A DNA stretch of 41,451 nucleotides from UBA5336 sp038745855. GTDB lineage: Bacteria > Pseudomonadota > Alphaproteobacteria > Caulobacterales > Hyphomonadaceae. The position numbers and the translations under genes are program-made. Positions 1-8,000 of this stretch are shown piece after piece (within the stretch, counting starts at the first letter, position 1; each line of letters begins with the position of its first letter). The notes beneath the pieces were generated by a model that saw only the letters and a list, made by a program, of their open reading frames with translations, was not told the DNA's origin and made no database searches. The stretch lies in assembly GCA_038745855.1 (NCBI GenBank), contig JBCDLC010000029.1, positions 1 to 41,451 of the forward strand. Reading direction: 5' to 3'.

Positions 1-18
1 CGCGGACCGGCTCCCAAG

Positions 19-70
19 TCCATCGCGTAGCGAAGCGCGCCAGCGCGCAGCACAGCGGGGGATCAAAGCA
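19..70 (+). repeat. REP-like intergenic repeat, copy A
   Basis: The segment begins TCCATCGCGTAGCGAAG, continues into a GC hairpin (GCGCGCCAGCGCGC) and ends in CAGCGGGGGATCAAA. The same flanks recur at 38446-38521, 38630-38686 and 39471-39549. This copy lies just downstream of the hydrolase gene that ends at 88. Multiple intergenic copies with conserved ends and a variable central stem are typical of REP-type elements; no transposase is visible with it. Confidence 0.65.
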
Positions 71-87
71 TCAAGGGGATCAAATCG

Positions 88-924
88 TCATGATTGGTCG
101 AGTTTGCCGAGGACGAGGGCGGCGGCGTCCTGGGTGAAGACATCCATGAAGCCGTAGCCCCAATCGGGGCATTCGATGACTTCGCCATTGCGCATGAGGG
201 GGGCGGCGCGGCGGGTGCATTCGGTGAGGTCGTCGCTGGGATTGAGGAGGGTGATCCGCTGGGGCAGGGCAGCCAGGGCATCTTCGAAGGGTTTGCCCCA
301 GGCGAATGCGGCGACATGGCCCCACTCGTAGGCCTCACCGCCGGTCATGTTCATGAAGAGCGAGCGGTCCAGCATTTCCAGGGTCTGGCCTGGGCCCCGT
401 CGCGCATGGATCCGGGCCCAGCTGGTGGTCAATCGGGTGTGGGCGTCATCGAGGGGGATGGGGGTGAACATGTCCTTGAACATCTCCCGCTCCGCGTCGG
501 TGAGGATCGCGGCAGAGACCATGGCAATGGCATGGACGCGGGCCGTCTGCTGGGTCGCCATCTCGGCAGCGACCTTGGCGCCGGTATGGTTGCCGAAGAG
601 ATCAACCGTTGTGAGGCCAAGCGCGTCAATCGTGGCCCACATGGCGCGTGCATAGTTCGGAATGGTGGCCTCTTCCTCGGCGGGTGGGGGATCGGACATG
701 CCGTAGCCGGGATAGTCGGGGGCGATGACCTGACGGGTCTCGCTGGCCGCGGCCATGAACGCCTCGAATTCGAGGCCGCATTTGGGGCTCTGGTGCAGGC
801 AGATGAGGGGCGGCGGGCCGCTATCGGTCGGGGTGCCGGCGATTCTCAGGTGGACCTGGCCGAAGGGGCCATCGACATAGGCTTTACGGATCTTTTGGCG
901 GATATGCGGGCGGATCGGGGACAT
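88..924 (-). CDS. alpha/beta hydrolase-fold protein with atypical catalytic residues
   Basis: This 278-residue protein has the layout of a single-domain alpha/beta hydrolase: a beta-strand/oxyanion region near residues 39-50 (LICLHQ), APDYPGYGMSD at 68-78, a nucleophile-elbow position at 111-115 and the acid-loop motif NPSDDL near 228-233. The elbow reads GNHTG, so His113 replaces the usual Ser, Asp or Cys. The usual catalytic His motif (WGHGF) reads WGYGF with Tyr257. Classical ester hydrolysis is therefore doubtful; a C-C hydrolase-like, lyase or non-catalytic role is possible. The gene is last in an operon, 2 bases after the MDR reductase stop. ATG at 922-924 is the only early start. The fold is secure; the reaction is unknown. 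Confidence 0.85.
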   Translation of the reverse strand: MSPIRPHIRQKIRKAYVDGPFGQVHLRIAGTPTDSGPPPLICLHQSPKCGLEFEAFMAAASETRQVIAPDYPGYGMSDPPPAEEEATIPNYARAMWATIDALGLTTVDLFGNHTGAKVAAEMATQQTARVHAIAMVSAAILTDAEREMFKDMFTPIPLDDAHTRLTTSWARIHARRGPGQTLEMLDRSLFMNMTGGEAYEWGHVAAFAWGKPFEDALAALPQRITLLNPSDDLTECTRRAAPLMRNGEVIECPDWGYGFMDVFTQDAAALVLGKLDQS

Positions 925-926
925 GG

Positions 927-1940
927 TCAGACGGTCTCCGGGGCGACGGCGACGATGGCCTTGCCAATGTTGCGGCCGTCCATCAGACGCTCGAACAGGG
1001 CAGGGGCCTCGCTCAGGCCTTCGGCGCGGTCTTCCTCGAACTTGAGGCGGCCGTCGGCAATCCAGGGGGCGGCCTCGGCGACATACGCGTTCCAGCGGGG
1101 ATAGAAGTCATAGACGACGAGACCGGAAAGCTGTGCGCGCTTGCCGATGATCATGCCGGCATTGAGGGCGTGCTGGCTTGGCGTGCCCGCATGGTAGGCA
1201 TCGACGAGGCCGCAGAGGACCCCGCGGGCATAGGGTCGGGCGTGGCCGAGCGCGAGCATGGCCATGTCGGCGGAGACGTTCTCGAAGAAGACCGACAGCC
1301 CGTCCGGGAGGGCATCGGCAAGGGCGTCTTTCCAGCCCTCTGCCTTGTAGTCGATGCAGGCATCGAAGCCGTAGGTGCCGGTGACGAGGGCGCATTTCTC
1401 GGCGCCGCCGGCGATGCCGATGACCCGGTCAGCGCCCTTGATCCGGGCGATCTGTCCGGCGGTTCCCCCAACGGGACCGGCCGCTGCGTCGACGAGGACG
1501 GTGTCACCGGGACCGGCCTTGGCGAGTTGGGTGATGCCGGACCAGGCGGTGAGGCCGGGCATGCCGAGGACGCCGGCATGGGCCGATAGGGGCGCGATAC
1601 TGGGGTCGATCTTGCGGGCATGGGCGGCCTCGACGGCGATGATTTCGGCCCATCCGCCTTCCATGGTGTGGACCCAGTCTCCCTCTGTGATGCCCGGCGT
1701 ACGGCTTTCGATGACCTGACCGACCACCGCGCCGGGGACCGGCTCCTGCATGGGTACAGGGGGCGCTTCGCCCATGTGGCGGCCGCGCAGCCGGGAGCCA
1801 ACATAGGGGTCGAGGGAGAGATAGACCGTGCGCAGAAGCAGGCCGTCTTCTGGACAGGTGGGGCGACTTGTCTCGATGAGGGCAAAGTCGCTGGCGCGGG
1901 GTTTGTGGTCGATGGAGGCTTTGATCGTGACGAGATGCAT
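927..1940 (-). CDS. MDR-family NADP-dependent oxidoreductase (PTGR/CurA-like)
   Basis: A 337-residue medium-chain dehydrogenase/reductase of the zinc-free leukotriene B4 dehydrogenase/prostaglandin reductase group. These enzymes reduce the C=C bond of 2-alkenals or enones with NADPH. Visible marks are the LSLDPY motif near 41-46, GMPGLTAW at 126-133, and the glycine-rich cofactor loop AAAGPVGGTAGQ at 152-163. Zinc-site cysteines are absent. The start at 1938-1940 was chosen because it begins the family N-terminus (MHLVTIK) and overlaps the upstream VOC stop as TGATG; an upstream in-frame extension is low-complexity and out of family. It is the middle gene of the 2824-88 operon, which suggests reduction of an unsaturated carbonyl intermediate. 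Confidence 0.9.
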   Translation of the reverse strand: MHLVTIKASIDHKPRASDFALIETSRPTCPEDGLLLRTVYLSLDPYVGSRLRGRHMGEAPPVPMQEPVPGAVVGQVIESRTPGITEGDWVHTMEGGWAEIIAVEAAHARKIDPSIAPLSAHAGVLGMPGLTAWSGITQLAKAGPGDTVLVDAAAGPVGGTAGQIARIKGADRVIGIAGGAEKCALVTGTYGFDACIDYKAEGWKDALADALPDGLSVFFENVSADMAMLALGHARPYARGVLCGLVDAYHAGTPSQHALNAGMIIGKRAQLSGLVVYDFYPRWNAYVAEAAPWIADGRLKFEEDRAEGLSEAPALFERLMDGRNIGKAIVAVAPETV

Positions 1941-2824
1941 CAGGCTTCGACCATTTCGATGAGCGCGCCGTCGAGGTCCTTGAGGGTGGCGACGTGTTTG
2001 CCTTTGTAGATGGGGCCATCGCGGGGCGTGGGCGGGCTGAGCCAGGGGCCGGGGAGGCTGGCGAAATCGGGATGCCAGAGTGTGCCGATGGCGCATCCGG
2101 GGACGAGCATGCCGTCATGGTGGGGCCGGGCGATGGCGGCGTGTGGATACTGGTCGAGTTCGAGGAAAACGTCGCGGCCGTGGATCATGGTGGAGATGGC
2201 GTGAAGATCCTCCGTCGGTGTGCCATAGGCCTTGGCGAGCATGGTGTAGACGATCTCCATCCGTTCGCGGCCGATCTCGAGCCCGCAATGGGTGACCATC
2301 CAGTCGAGGGAGGCGGCCATGTCCGAACAGCCCATCACGAGGATGAAGAGCTTGTCGATCGGGGTTGCGGCGCGCGGCAGGTCGAAAGCGGGGAGGTCAT
2401 CGCGGATCTGGGTGAGGTAGACGATTTCCTCGTCCGGGCCTTTCACCTGCATCGGATAGATGGCGTCCAGCCCTTCGATCTCGCGGGGGGGACCGATGAT
2501 TTCAAACGGGCTGTCTTCGACCCTGGCATTGGCGGCGAGCACGTCCTGGACACAGATCTCGATGGCATTCCAGCCATAGGACCGGAGCGCCTGGAATTCG
2601 GCGACAGCGGGCTGTTCGATGAAGCGGATATAGATCTCGGCGCCGGAGCTGGGGGCGAGAATCGCGTAGGGACGGCCAGCGCTCGCCGGGGCATCCCAGG
2701 ACGCGGCAAGATCCTCTGGCACTTCGCCGGTCTCGATGACGGAATAGTCGAAATACTGGCAGTAGTTCCTGGTGGACCGGCTGAGGTCGGCGACGGTGAG
2801 GGTCGCTGCGCGAAGGAGTTTCAT
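1940..2824 (-). CDS. VOC (glyoxalase/dioxygenase-fold) protein
   Basis: A 294-residue protein whose N-terminus (LLRAATLTVADLSRSTRNY) is the opening strand and helix of a vicinal-oxygen-chelate domain. A second such half appears around residues 155-285 (DKLFILVMGCSDMAASLDW). Two-domain VOC proteins of this size include extradiol dioxygenase-like and isomerase-like enzymes. I cannot assign metal ligands with certainty, so the reaction is open. The start at 2822-2824 is where VOC similarity begins; the reading frame upstream runs through the palindromic operator at 2903-2920 and is not coding. It is the first gene of the operon with the MDR reductase and hydrolase. Confidence 0.8.
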   Translation of the reverse strand: MKLLRAATLTVADLSRSTRNYCQYFDYSVIETGEVPEDLAASWDAPASAGRPYAILAPSSGAEIYIRFIEQPAVAEFQALRSYGWNAIEICVQDVLAANARVEDSPFEIIGPPREIEGLDAIYPMQVKGPDEEIVYLTQIRDDLPAFDLPRAATPIDKLFILVMGCSDMAASLDWMVTHCGLEIGRERMEIVYTMLAKAYGTPTEDLHAISTMIHGRDVFLELDQYPHAAIARPHHDGMLVPGCAIGTLWHPDFASLPGPWLSPPTPRDGPIYKGKHVATLKDLDGALIEMVEA

Positions 2825-2902
2825 GGCGAAAGGCCTTTCTTGGAAGTCGGTTGGGGAGAACCACCAGCCAGCCGGTGTGAGCCCTTGACCGGACGAGCCG
2901 TG

Positions 2903-2920
2903 AAAAAGATATATCTTTTT
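2903..2920. promoter_or_regulatory. palindromic operator, site 1
   Basis: AAAAAGATATATCTTTTT is a perfect 18-bp palindrome in the gap between the divergent VOC operon (start 2824) and the DUF1330 gene (start 2950). Related palindromes lie at 12426-12441 and 33025-33040. The TATA-centred symmetry resembles the operators reported for HutC-subfamily GntR regulators (GTnTATAnAC type). Two such regulators are encoded in the window. Binding is inferred. Confidence 0.7.
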
Positions 2921-2949
2921 AGGACCACTCCAAACAGGAAGCGACACCC

Positions 2950-3246
2950 ATGGCCGCTTACATGATCGTTTTCGCCAAGATTAATGACCGCGCGCGCTTC
3001 ATGGCCGAGTACGGTGCGCCGACGGCGGCCCTGATCGGTCAGTATGGCGGGGAGTACATCATCCGCGGCCCGGGTGTTGAAAGCCTGGAGGGCGGGTTAT
3101 TCGATGGCACCAGCGCGGTGGTGTCCAAATGGCCGGACCGGGCGTCCCTGGATGCCTTCTATAACAGCGAGGCCTACGCCCCGCTGAAGGCCGTCCGAAA
3201 GGAATTCTCCGAGGCGCACATCATGGTGTTTGAAGAGCCGGCTTAG
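2950..3246 (+). CDS. DUF1330 family protein
   Basis: A 98-residue dimeric alpha+beta-barrel-type protein. The sequence begins MAAYMIVFAKINDRARFMAEY and contains the DUF1330 core: a first strand, a helix with EYGAP, the GGEYIIRGPG strand turn, and the KWPDRASLDAFYNSEAYAPLKAVR helix. Family members have no established reaction, but small ferredoxin-like-barrel proteins of this kind often accompany catabolic operons. It diverges from the VOC-MDR-hydrolase operon across the operator at 2903, so joint regulation is likely. It converges on the diflavin reductase gene ending at 3292. Confidence 0.88.
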   Translation: MAAYMIVFAKINDRARFMAEYGAPTAALIGQYGGEYIIRGPGVESLEGGLFDGTSAVVSKWPDRASLDAFYNSEAYAPLKAVRKEFSEAHIMVFEEPA

Positions 3247-3252
3247 GGAGGT

Positions 3253-3278
3253 GGCGCTTCGATTGGAACCGAGGCGCC
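3253..3278. terminator. hairpin between convergent genes
   Basis: GGCGCTTCG (3253-3261) and CGAGGCGCC (3270-3278) form a 9-bp stem with one G-T pair around an 8-base loop. It lies between the stops of the DUF1330 gene (3246) and the diflavin reductase gene (3292) and is followed by a short TTT on the plus strand. A bidirectional terminator is plausible, but the T tract is weak. Confidence 0.45.
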
Positions 3279-3291
3279 GCTTTGAGGGGCA

Positions 3292-5043
3292 TCAGTACAC
3301 GTCGCGGAGGTAGCGTTTTTCTTTCTTGAGGATCGCGACATAGTCGAGGGCGCCGTCTTCCGAGAGGCCGCCTTCCTGGGCGACGATTTCGAGGAGGGCG
3401 GCGTCGACGTCCTTGGCCATGCGTGTGGCGTCGCCGCAGACGTAGAAATAGCCGCCATCTTCCAGCCAGCCGAAGAGGGCCTTGCTATTCTCGCGCATCC
3501 GGTTCTGGACGTAGACCTTCTCGGCCTGGTCGCGGGAGAAGGCGAGGTCGAGCCGGGAGAGGATGCCGTCTTCGGACATGGTGCCAATCTCGTCTTCGTA
3601 GATGAAATCGTCGGCATGGGTCCGGTCGCCGAAGAAGAGCCAGTTCTTTCCCTTCGCGCCGATCTCCCGGCGTTCTTCGAGGAAGGCGCGGAAGGGGGCG
3701 ATGCCCGTGCCGGGCCCGACCATGACCATGGGCGCATCATTGTCGGTCGGTATCCGGAACGACTTGTTCGGCGACATGAAGATGGGCGTCTCGTCGCCGC
3801 TATTGCAGAGGTCTGCCAGGAAGGTGGATGCAACGCCCTGGTGGACGCGGTCGTCGTGGGTCCAGCGGACAGCGGCAACGGTGAGATGTACCTCGCCAGG
3901 ATGGGCCTTGGGGCTCGATGAGATCGAGTAGGCGCGATGCTGTAGCGGCTTGAGCCAGCTTACGAACTCGGCCGGGTCGTAGGCGAGGCCTGGATTGAGG
4001 TTCAACAGATCCAGCGTGTCCTTGCCCCAGAGAAAGGCCTCAAGGGCTTCCTTGTCGCCGTTCGAGACGATGTGGGAGAGCTCGTCATGGCCGGCGCGTT
4101 TCTCGATCTCGTTGATCACGCTGCGCGGGGGCGTGCGGACTTCCAGCCGATATTTCAGAAGGTCACCGAGGGGTGCATCCTGGCCAGCGACCACTTCATC
4201 GGCCGCCGCGCCTATACGTTCAAGGATACCGGAAACGATCTCGTCCGTGTTCACCGGCATGACGCCGAGTGCATCGCCGGCCTCATAGGTCATGCCGCTG
4301 TCTCCGAGATCGAAGGAGAAGTGGCGGATTTCCTTGTCAGAGCCCGGCCCTGAAAGCAGGCGGTTCTCAAGGGTCTTGGACGGGTAGGGGTTCTTCCGTC
4401 CCCATCCGGTGTCGGCTTTCTTGACGACCTCAAGGACGGGGGCGCTTGCGGTATCGGGCTCAAGGCCTTCCTTAGCGAGGGGGATCACGTCCTGCACCCA
4501 CCGTTCGGCGAGTTCCTCATAGTCGACATCGCAGTCGACCCGGGGTGTCAGGCGTGAGGCGCCCAGTTGCTCCAGACGCAGGTCGATGAGCTTTCCGGCC
4601 TGGCAGAACTCATCGTAGTTCGTATCGCCAAGGGCCAGGACGCCATATTTCAGGCTTTCGAGACGGGGAGCGGTGGAGCCCGACAGGGCCTCCCAGAAGA
4701 TGTCCGCATTGTCTGGCATCTCGCCCTCGCCATAGGTCGAGACGACGACGAGCAGCCGTTTCATGGCCGACAACCGGTCCATATCGACACTGTTGAGGTC
4801 GGTCATGCGGGGCGCGAAGCCGTTCGCCTTGGCAAGGTCTGCCGCTTCCGTTGCAACGGCTTCGGCGTTCCCGGTCTGGGTGCCGAAGAGGATATCCATG
4901 GGCAGGGCGGCCTGAGCACTCTTTGCCGGGGCGGCCTCCATGGCCATGAGGCTGCGCGAGTGGAGGCCGGCCAAAAAGCCTGCCAGCCAGGACTTCTGGT
5001 CTTCGGAAAAGGGCGCGTCTTCGGGAATGTAGGGAAGTTTCAT
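3292..5043 (-). CDS. diflavin reductase (CysJ / P450-reductase-like)
   Basis: A 583-residue NADPH-dependent diflavin reductase. The N-terminal FMN/flavodoxin domain has FGTQTGNAEAV at 53-63 and STYGEGEMPDNAD near 98. The FAD domain has RAYSISSSP near 370. The NADPH domain has MVGPGTGIAPFRAF near 440 and YVCGDATRMAKDV near 540. The protein ends in YLRDVY, like sulfite reductase flavoprotein alpha (CysJ). About 45 residues precede the FMN domain. No CysI hemoprotein is nearby; instead the gene starts 17 bases after the stop of a glutamate synthase large-subunit homologue in the same direction. I infer that it passes NADPH electrons to that protein, replacing GltD. Participation in sulfite reduction elsewhere cannot be excluded. 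Confidence 0.9.
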   Translation of the reverse strand: MKLPYIPEDAPFSEDQKSWLAGFLAGLHSRSLMAMEAAPAKSAQAALPMDILFGTQTGNAEAVATEAADLAKANGFAPRMTDLNSVDMDRLSAMKRLLVVVSTYGEGEMPDNADIFWEALSGSTAPRLESLKYGVLALGDTNYDEFCQAGKLIDLRLEQLGASRLTPRVDCDVDYEELAERWVQDVIPLAKEGLEPDTASAPVLEVVKKADTGWGRKNPYPSKTLENRLLSGPGSDKEIRHFSFDLGDSGMTYEAGDALGVMPVNTDEIVSGILERIGAAADEVVAGQDAPLGDLLKYRLEVRTPPRSVINEIEKRAGHDELSHIVSNGDKEALEAFLWGKDTLDLLNLNPGLAYDPAEFVSWLKPLQHRAYSISSSPKAHPGEVHLTVAAVRWTHDDRVHQGVASTFLADLCNSGDETPIFMSPNKSFRIPTDNDAPMVMVGPGTGIAPFRAFLEERREIGAKGKNWLFFGDRTHADDFIYEDEIGTMSEDGILSRLDLAFSRDQAEKVYVQNRMRENSKALFGWLEDGGYFYVCGDATRMAKDVDAALLEIVAQEGGLSEDGALDYVAILKKEKRYLRDVY

Positions 5044-5060
5044 GGCGGTATTCGGCGGGT

Positions 5061-8000
5061 CTATTCTGCAGCCAGGCGGGCCGTTGTTTCAGTGAGCACG
5101 TTCCGAGCAAAGATTTCCTCAAAGCTTGGAATGCGGCCCAGTTGTTCGCGGTTTTTCTCACTCTGCAAGACGATCCAGTCATCGGTGGCTGGATTGTCCA
5201 TGGACCGGATATCGCGGCTGGCGAGCGCCAGCTTGAAATCCGTGATCCGTTTATTGGCGATGAGTGCGGCAAGGTCTGCGTCGGTATAGTCTGCAAGGGC
5301 CGTGCGAGCATGCTTGGCCAGCGCCGCCATCAGGGAGAAATCCTCTGTCAGGACTAGATTGCGGACAGCCTTGTCGGTGGCGGTGTCCTGCCGCGCCCGG
5401 TTGAGGTGTTTCGAGGCTTGCGTCTGGGCAAATTCGAGCACCGTGTAGCTGTTGATCAACCGATACATCTCGTCGGTGTCGGTTTCCCCATAGGACGGGG
5501 TTGCGCCTTGGAGAACGGGCTCTTCGGCCTTCCAGGACTCCTTGAGGCGCTGGATCTGGTGGGTGGCGAGGGCCGTTGCGAGTTCTTCGACCAAGTCTTT
5601 CCGGGATTTTGCCGCCAGAATGGCCTCATAGTCCTGATACTGGAGCAAGGCGCGCGGCATGAGCCAGCGGAAGTGGCTGATCTCGCTCTCCCAATTATCA
5701 AGGATGCGCTGTGCCCTGGCCGACCCCGTGGCCTCTACGTGGCACTCCAGCAGGTGGTGCACCATGTTCCTGTGCAGCGCGGCCAGGTCTGTCGCCTCTT
5801 TCAGATCGTGGAGATTGACGGAGTCGTGGCTGACATAGCCGCTGAACTTGCCCTCGGGATCGTACTGGTAGGCAAAGCCTCCCGACATGCCGTTGCCGAA
5901 GCCCTTGGCGAACTCGCCGATGTTCAGCACCGCGCCGTTGGTCATGTACTCGCAGCAGAAATCGCCGACGCCTTCGACAACGGCGACCGCGCCGGAGTTC
6001 CTGACCGCGAACCGGTCGCCCGCCTGGCCTTCGACATAGGTGCGCCCACCGCCTGCGCCGAACAGGGCGAAGTTGCCGATGAGGACATTCTCGCCCGTCT
6101 CAGGGCTGCCGCCGGCCGGTGACCGAACGATGATGATCCCGCCCGACTGGGCCTTGCCGACGCCGTCATTACAGGTGCCGCAATGGTCCATGACCATGCC
6201 GTCATTGCAGAAGACCCCATAGCTCTGACCGGCTGAGCCATCGGTCAGGATGTGGAGGCTGCCGGGCTTGAGGTGTTTCCGGCCGCGATCATCGGTGTGT
6301 ACGGCGGGGAGGTCCCCCGCATTCGGGATTTCGTAGTTGAGGGCCCGCTCGATGTCGGCGGCAAGTTGGCCGCCCACGGATTTGTCTCGGTTGTTCAGCG
6401 TAATTGGCTTACGGGCCTTGTACCGGGGGCGTGCTTTTTCGACGATCGACGTGCTGAATTTCTCCAGGAGCCCATCGTCCACAGCGAAGCTGCGCTCGAG
6501 ATAGGTGGGATCCTGGACCGTGATTTCGGGATAGTCGATCAGCATACGGCGCAGATTCAACTGTCCCACGGACCGGGGATGGTCGAGCAGATGCAAGAGA
6601 TCGGCGCGGCCGCGCGCCTCATCCAGGGATCTGAAGCCGAGCGAGGCGAGAATTTCCCGGGTCTCATGGGCGATGTTGAGGAAATACTGCGCGAGGGAGC
6701 GGGGGTCGCCGTCAAACAGCTCGGCATTGGTGGTGAGCCCGGCCGGACACTTCACATTGCAGTTCTTCGCCATGACGCATTTCAGCATCATGAGCGCCGT
6801 GGTGCCGAATTCGAAACTGTCAGCACCCAAGAGGGAGGCTTTCACCACGTCACTGCCAGTCTGCATGGCGCCCGAGCAGCGTAGGCTCACCTTTTGCCGG
6901 ATCCCATTGGCACAGAGGGCCTGGTGAACCTCGGCGATGCCCAGTTCTGCGGCCCGACCGGTGTATTTCAGGGAGGTCACAGCAGCTGCGCCCGTCCCGC
7001 CCGTGTTGCCAGCGACATTGATCACGTCAGCACCGGCCTTGGCGACACCGACGGCGATGGTGCCGATGCCCTCGGAGGAGACGAGTTTCACGATGACGCG
7101 GACCCGGGCGGCCTTGGCGTCATGGATGAGCTGGGCCAGGTCCTCGATGGAGTAGGTGTCGTGGTGCGGCGGCGGGCTGACGAGTTCGACGCCGGGCGTG
7201 CCGCCGCGGGCGGCTGCGATGGCGACCGTGACTTTTTTGGCCGGGAGCTGTCCACCTTCGCCAGGCTTCGCGCCCTGGCCGATCTTGATCTCGATCTCTT
7301 CCAGGTTGGGATCGGCGATGTAGCCGACCCAGACCCCGAAGCGGCCCGAGGCGAATTGCTTGATCCGGCTGGCGCGCAGGGTGTTGTAGCGGGAGAAGCT
7401 TTCGCCGCCCTCGCCGGAGTTCGACATGGCGCCGACCATGTTGGTGCCCTGGGCAACCGATTCGTGTGCCCTGGCGACGAGGGCACCGTGGGACATCGCG
7501 CCTGTCGCAATGCGGGGCGTGATTTCCGACGCCGGCTGGACATCTGACACGTCGATCGGATCGGGCGCCTGGACGATGCGCGAGATGTAGTCCTCGCCTT
7601 CGCCCGTGACCTCAATGCGGAGCGCACCGCCTTCGATCGAGTAGTCCGTGATGTCGTCCTTGAACCGTTCGAGCAGGGTCTGGGCAAGCGCGTTGAGCCT
7701 GCCCATGCCGCCGCGCTTCGGTTTGGATTTGGGGCCGGTAAGCGTGAGGCGATAGCCGGTTCCGTCGCGGGTGACCTCCAGGCCACGGATGCTGAAATCC
7801 TTGTTCCCCGCCCGATTGAACAGCATCATTTCCTGCTTAATGGCCGCAGCATCCTCCAGGAACGTGATGTCGGCCGGGAAATGCAGCACATCGCGCAGAG
7901 CCACCGGCCGCTGCTTCCGCTCCTCGCTCATCATTCGCGAGAAGGCCCTGTAGCCCGGCGTGATCTCGAACGTGTCGATCTGTGCCGGGGTCAGCTTGTC

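Noticed and set aside
94..1104. Long plus-strand open frames opposite the hydrolase, VOC, GltB and ALDH genes
   Set aside because: These mirror high-GC coding genes, have Gly/Ala/Asp/His-rich low-information sequence and no family motifs.
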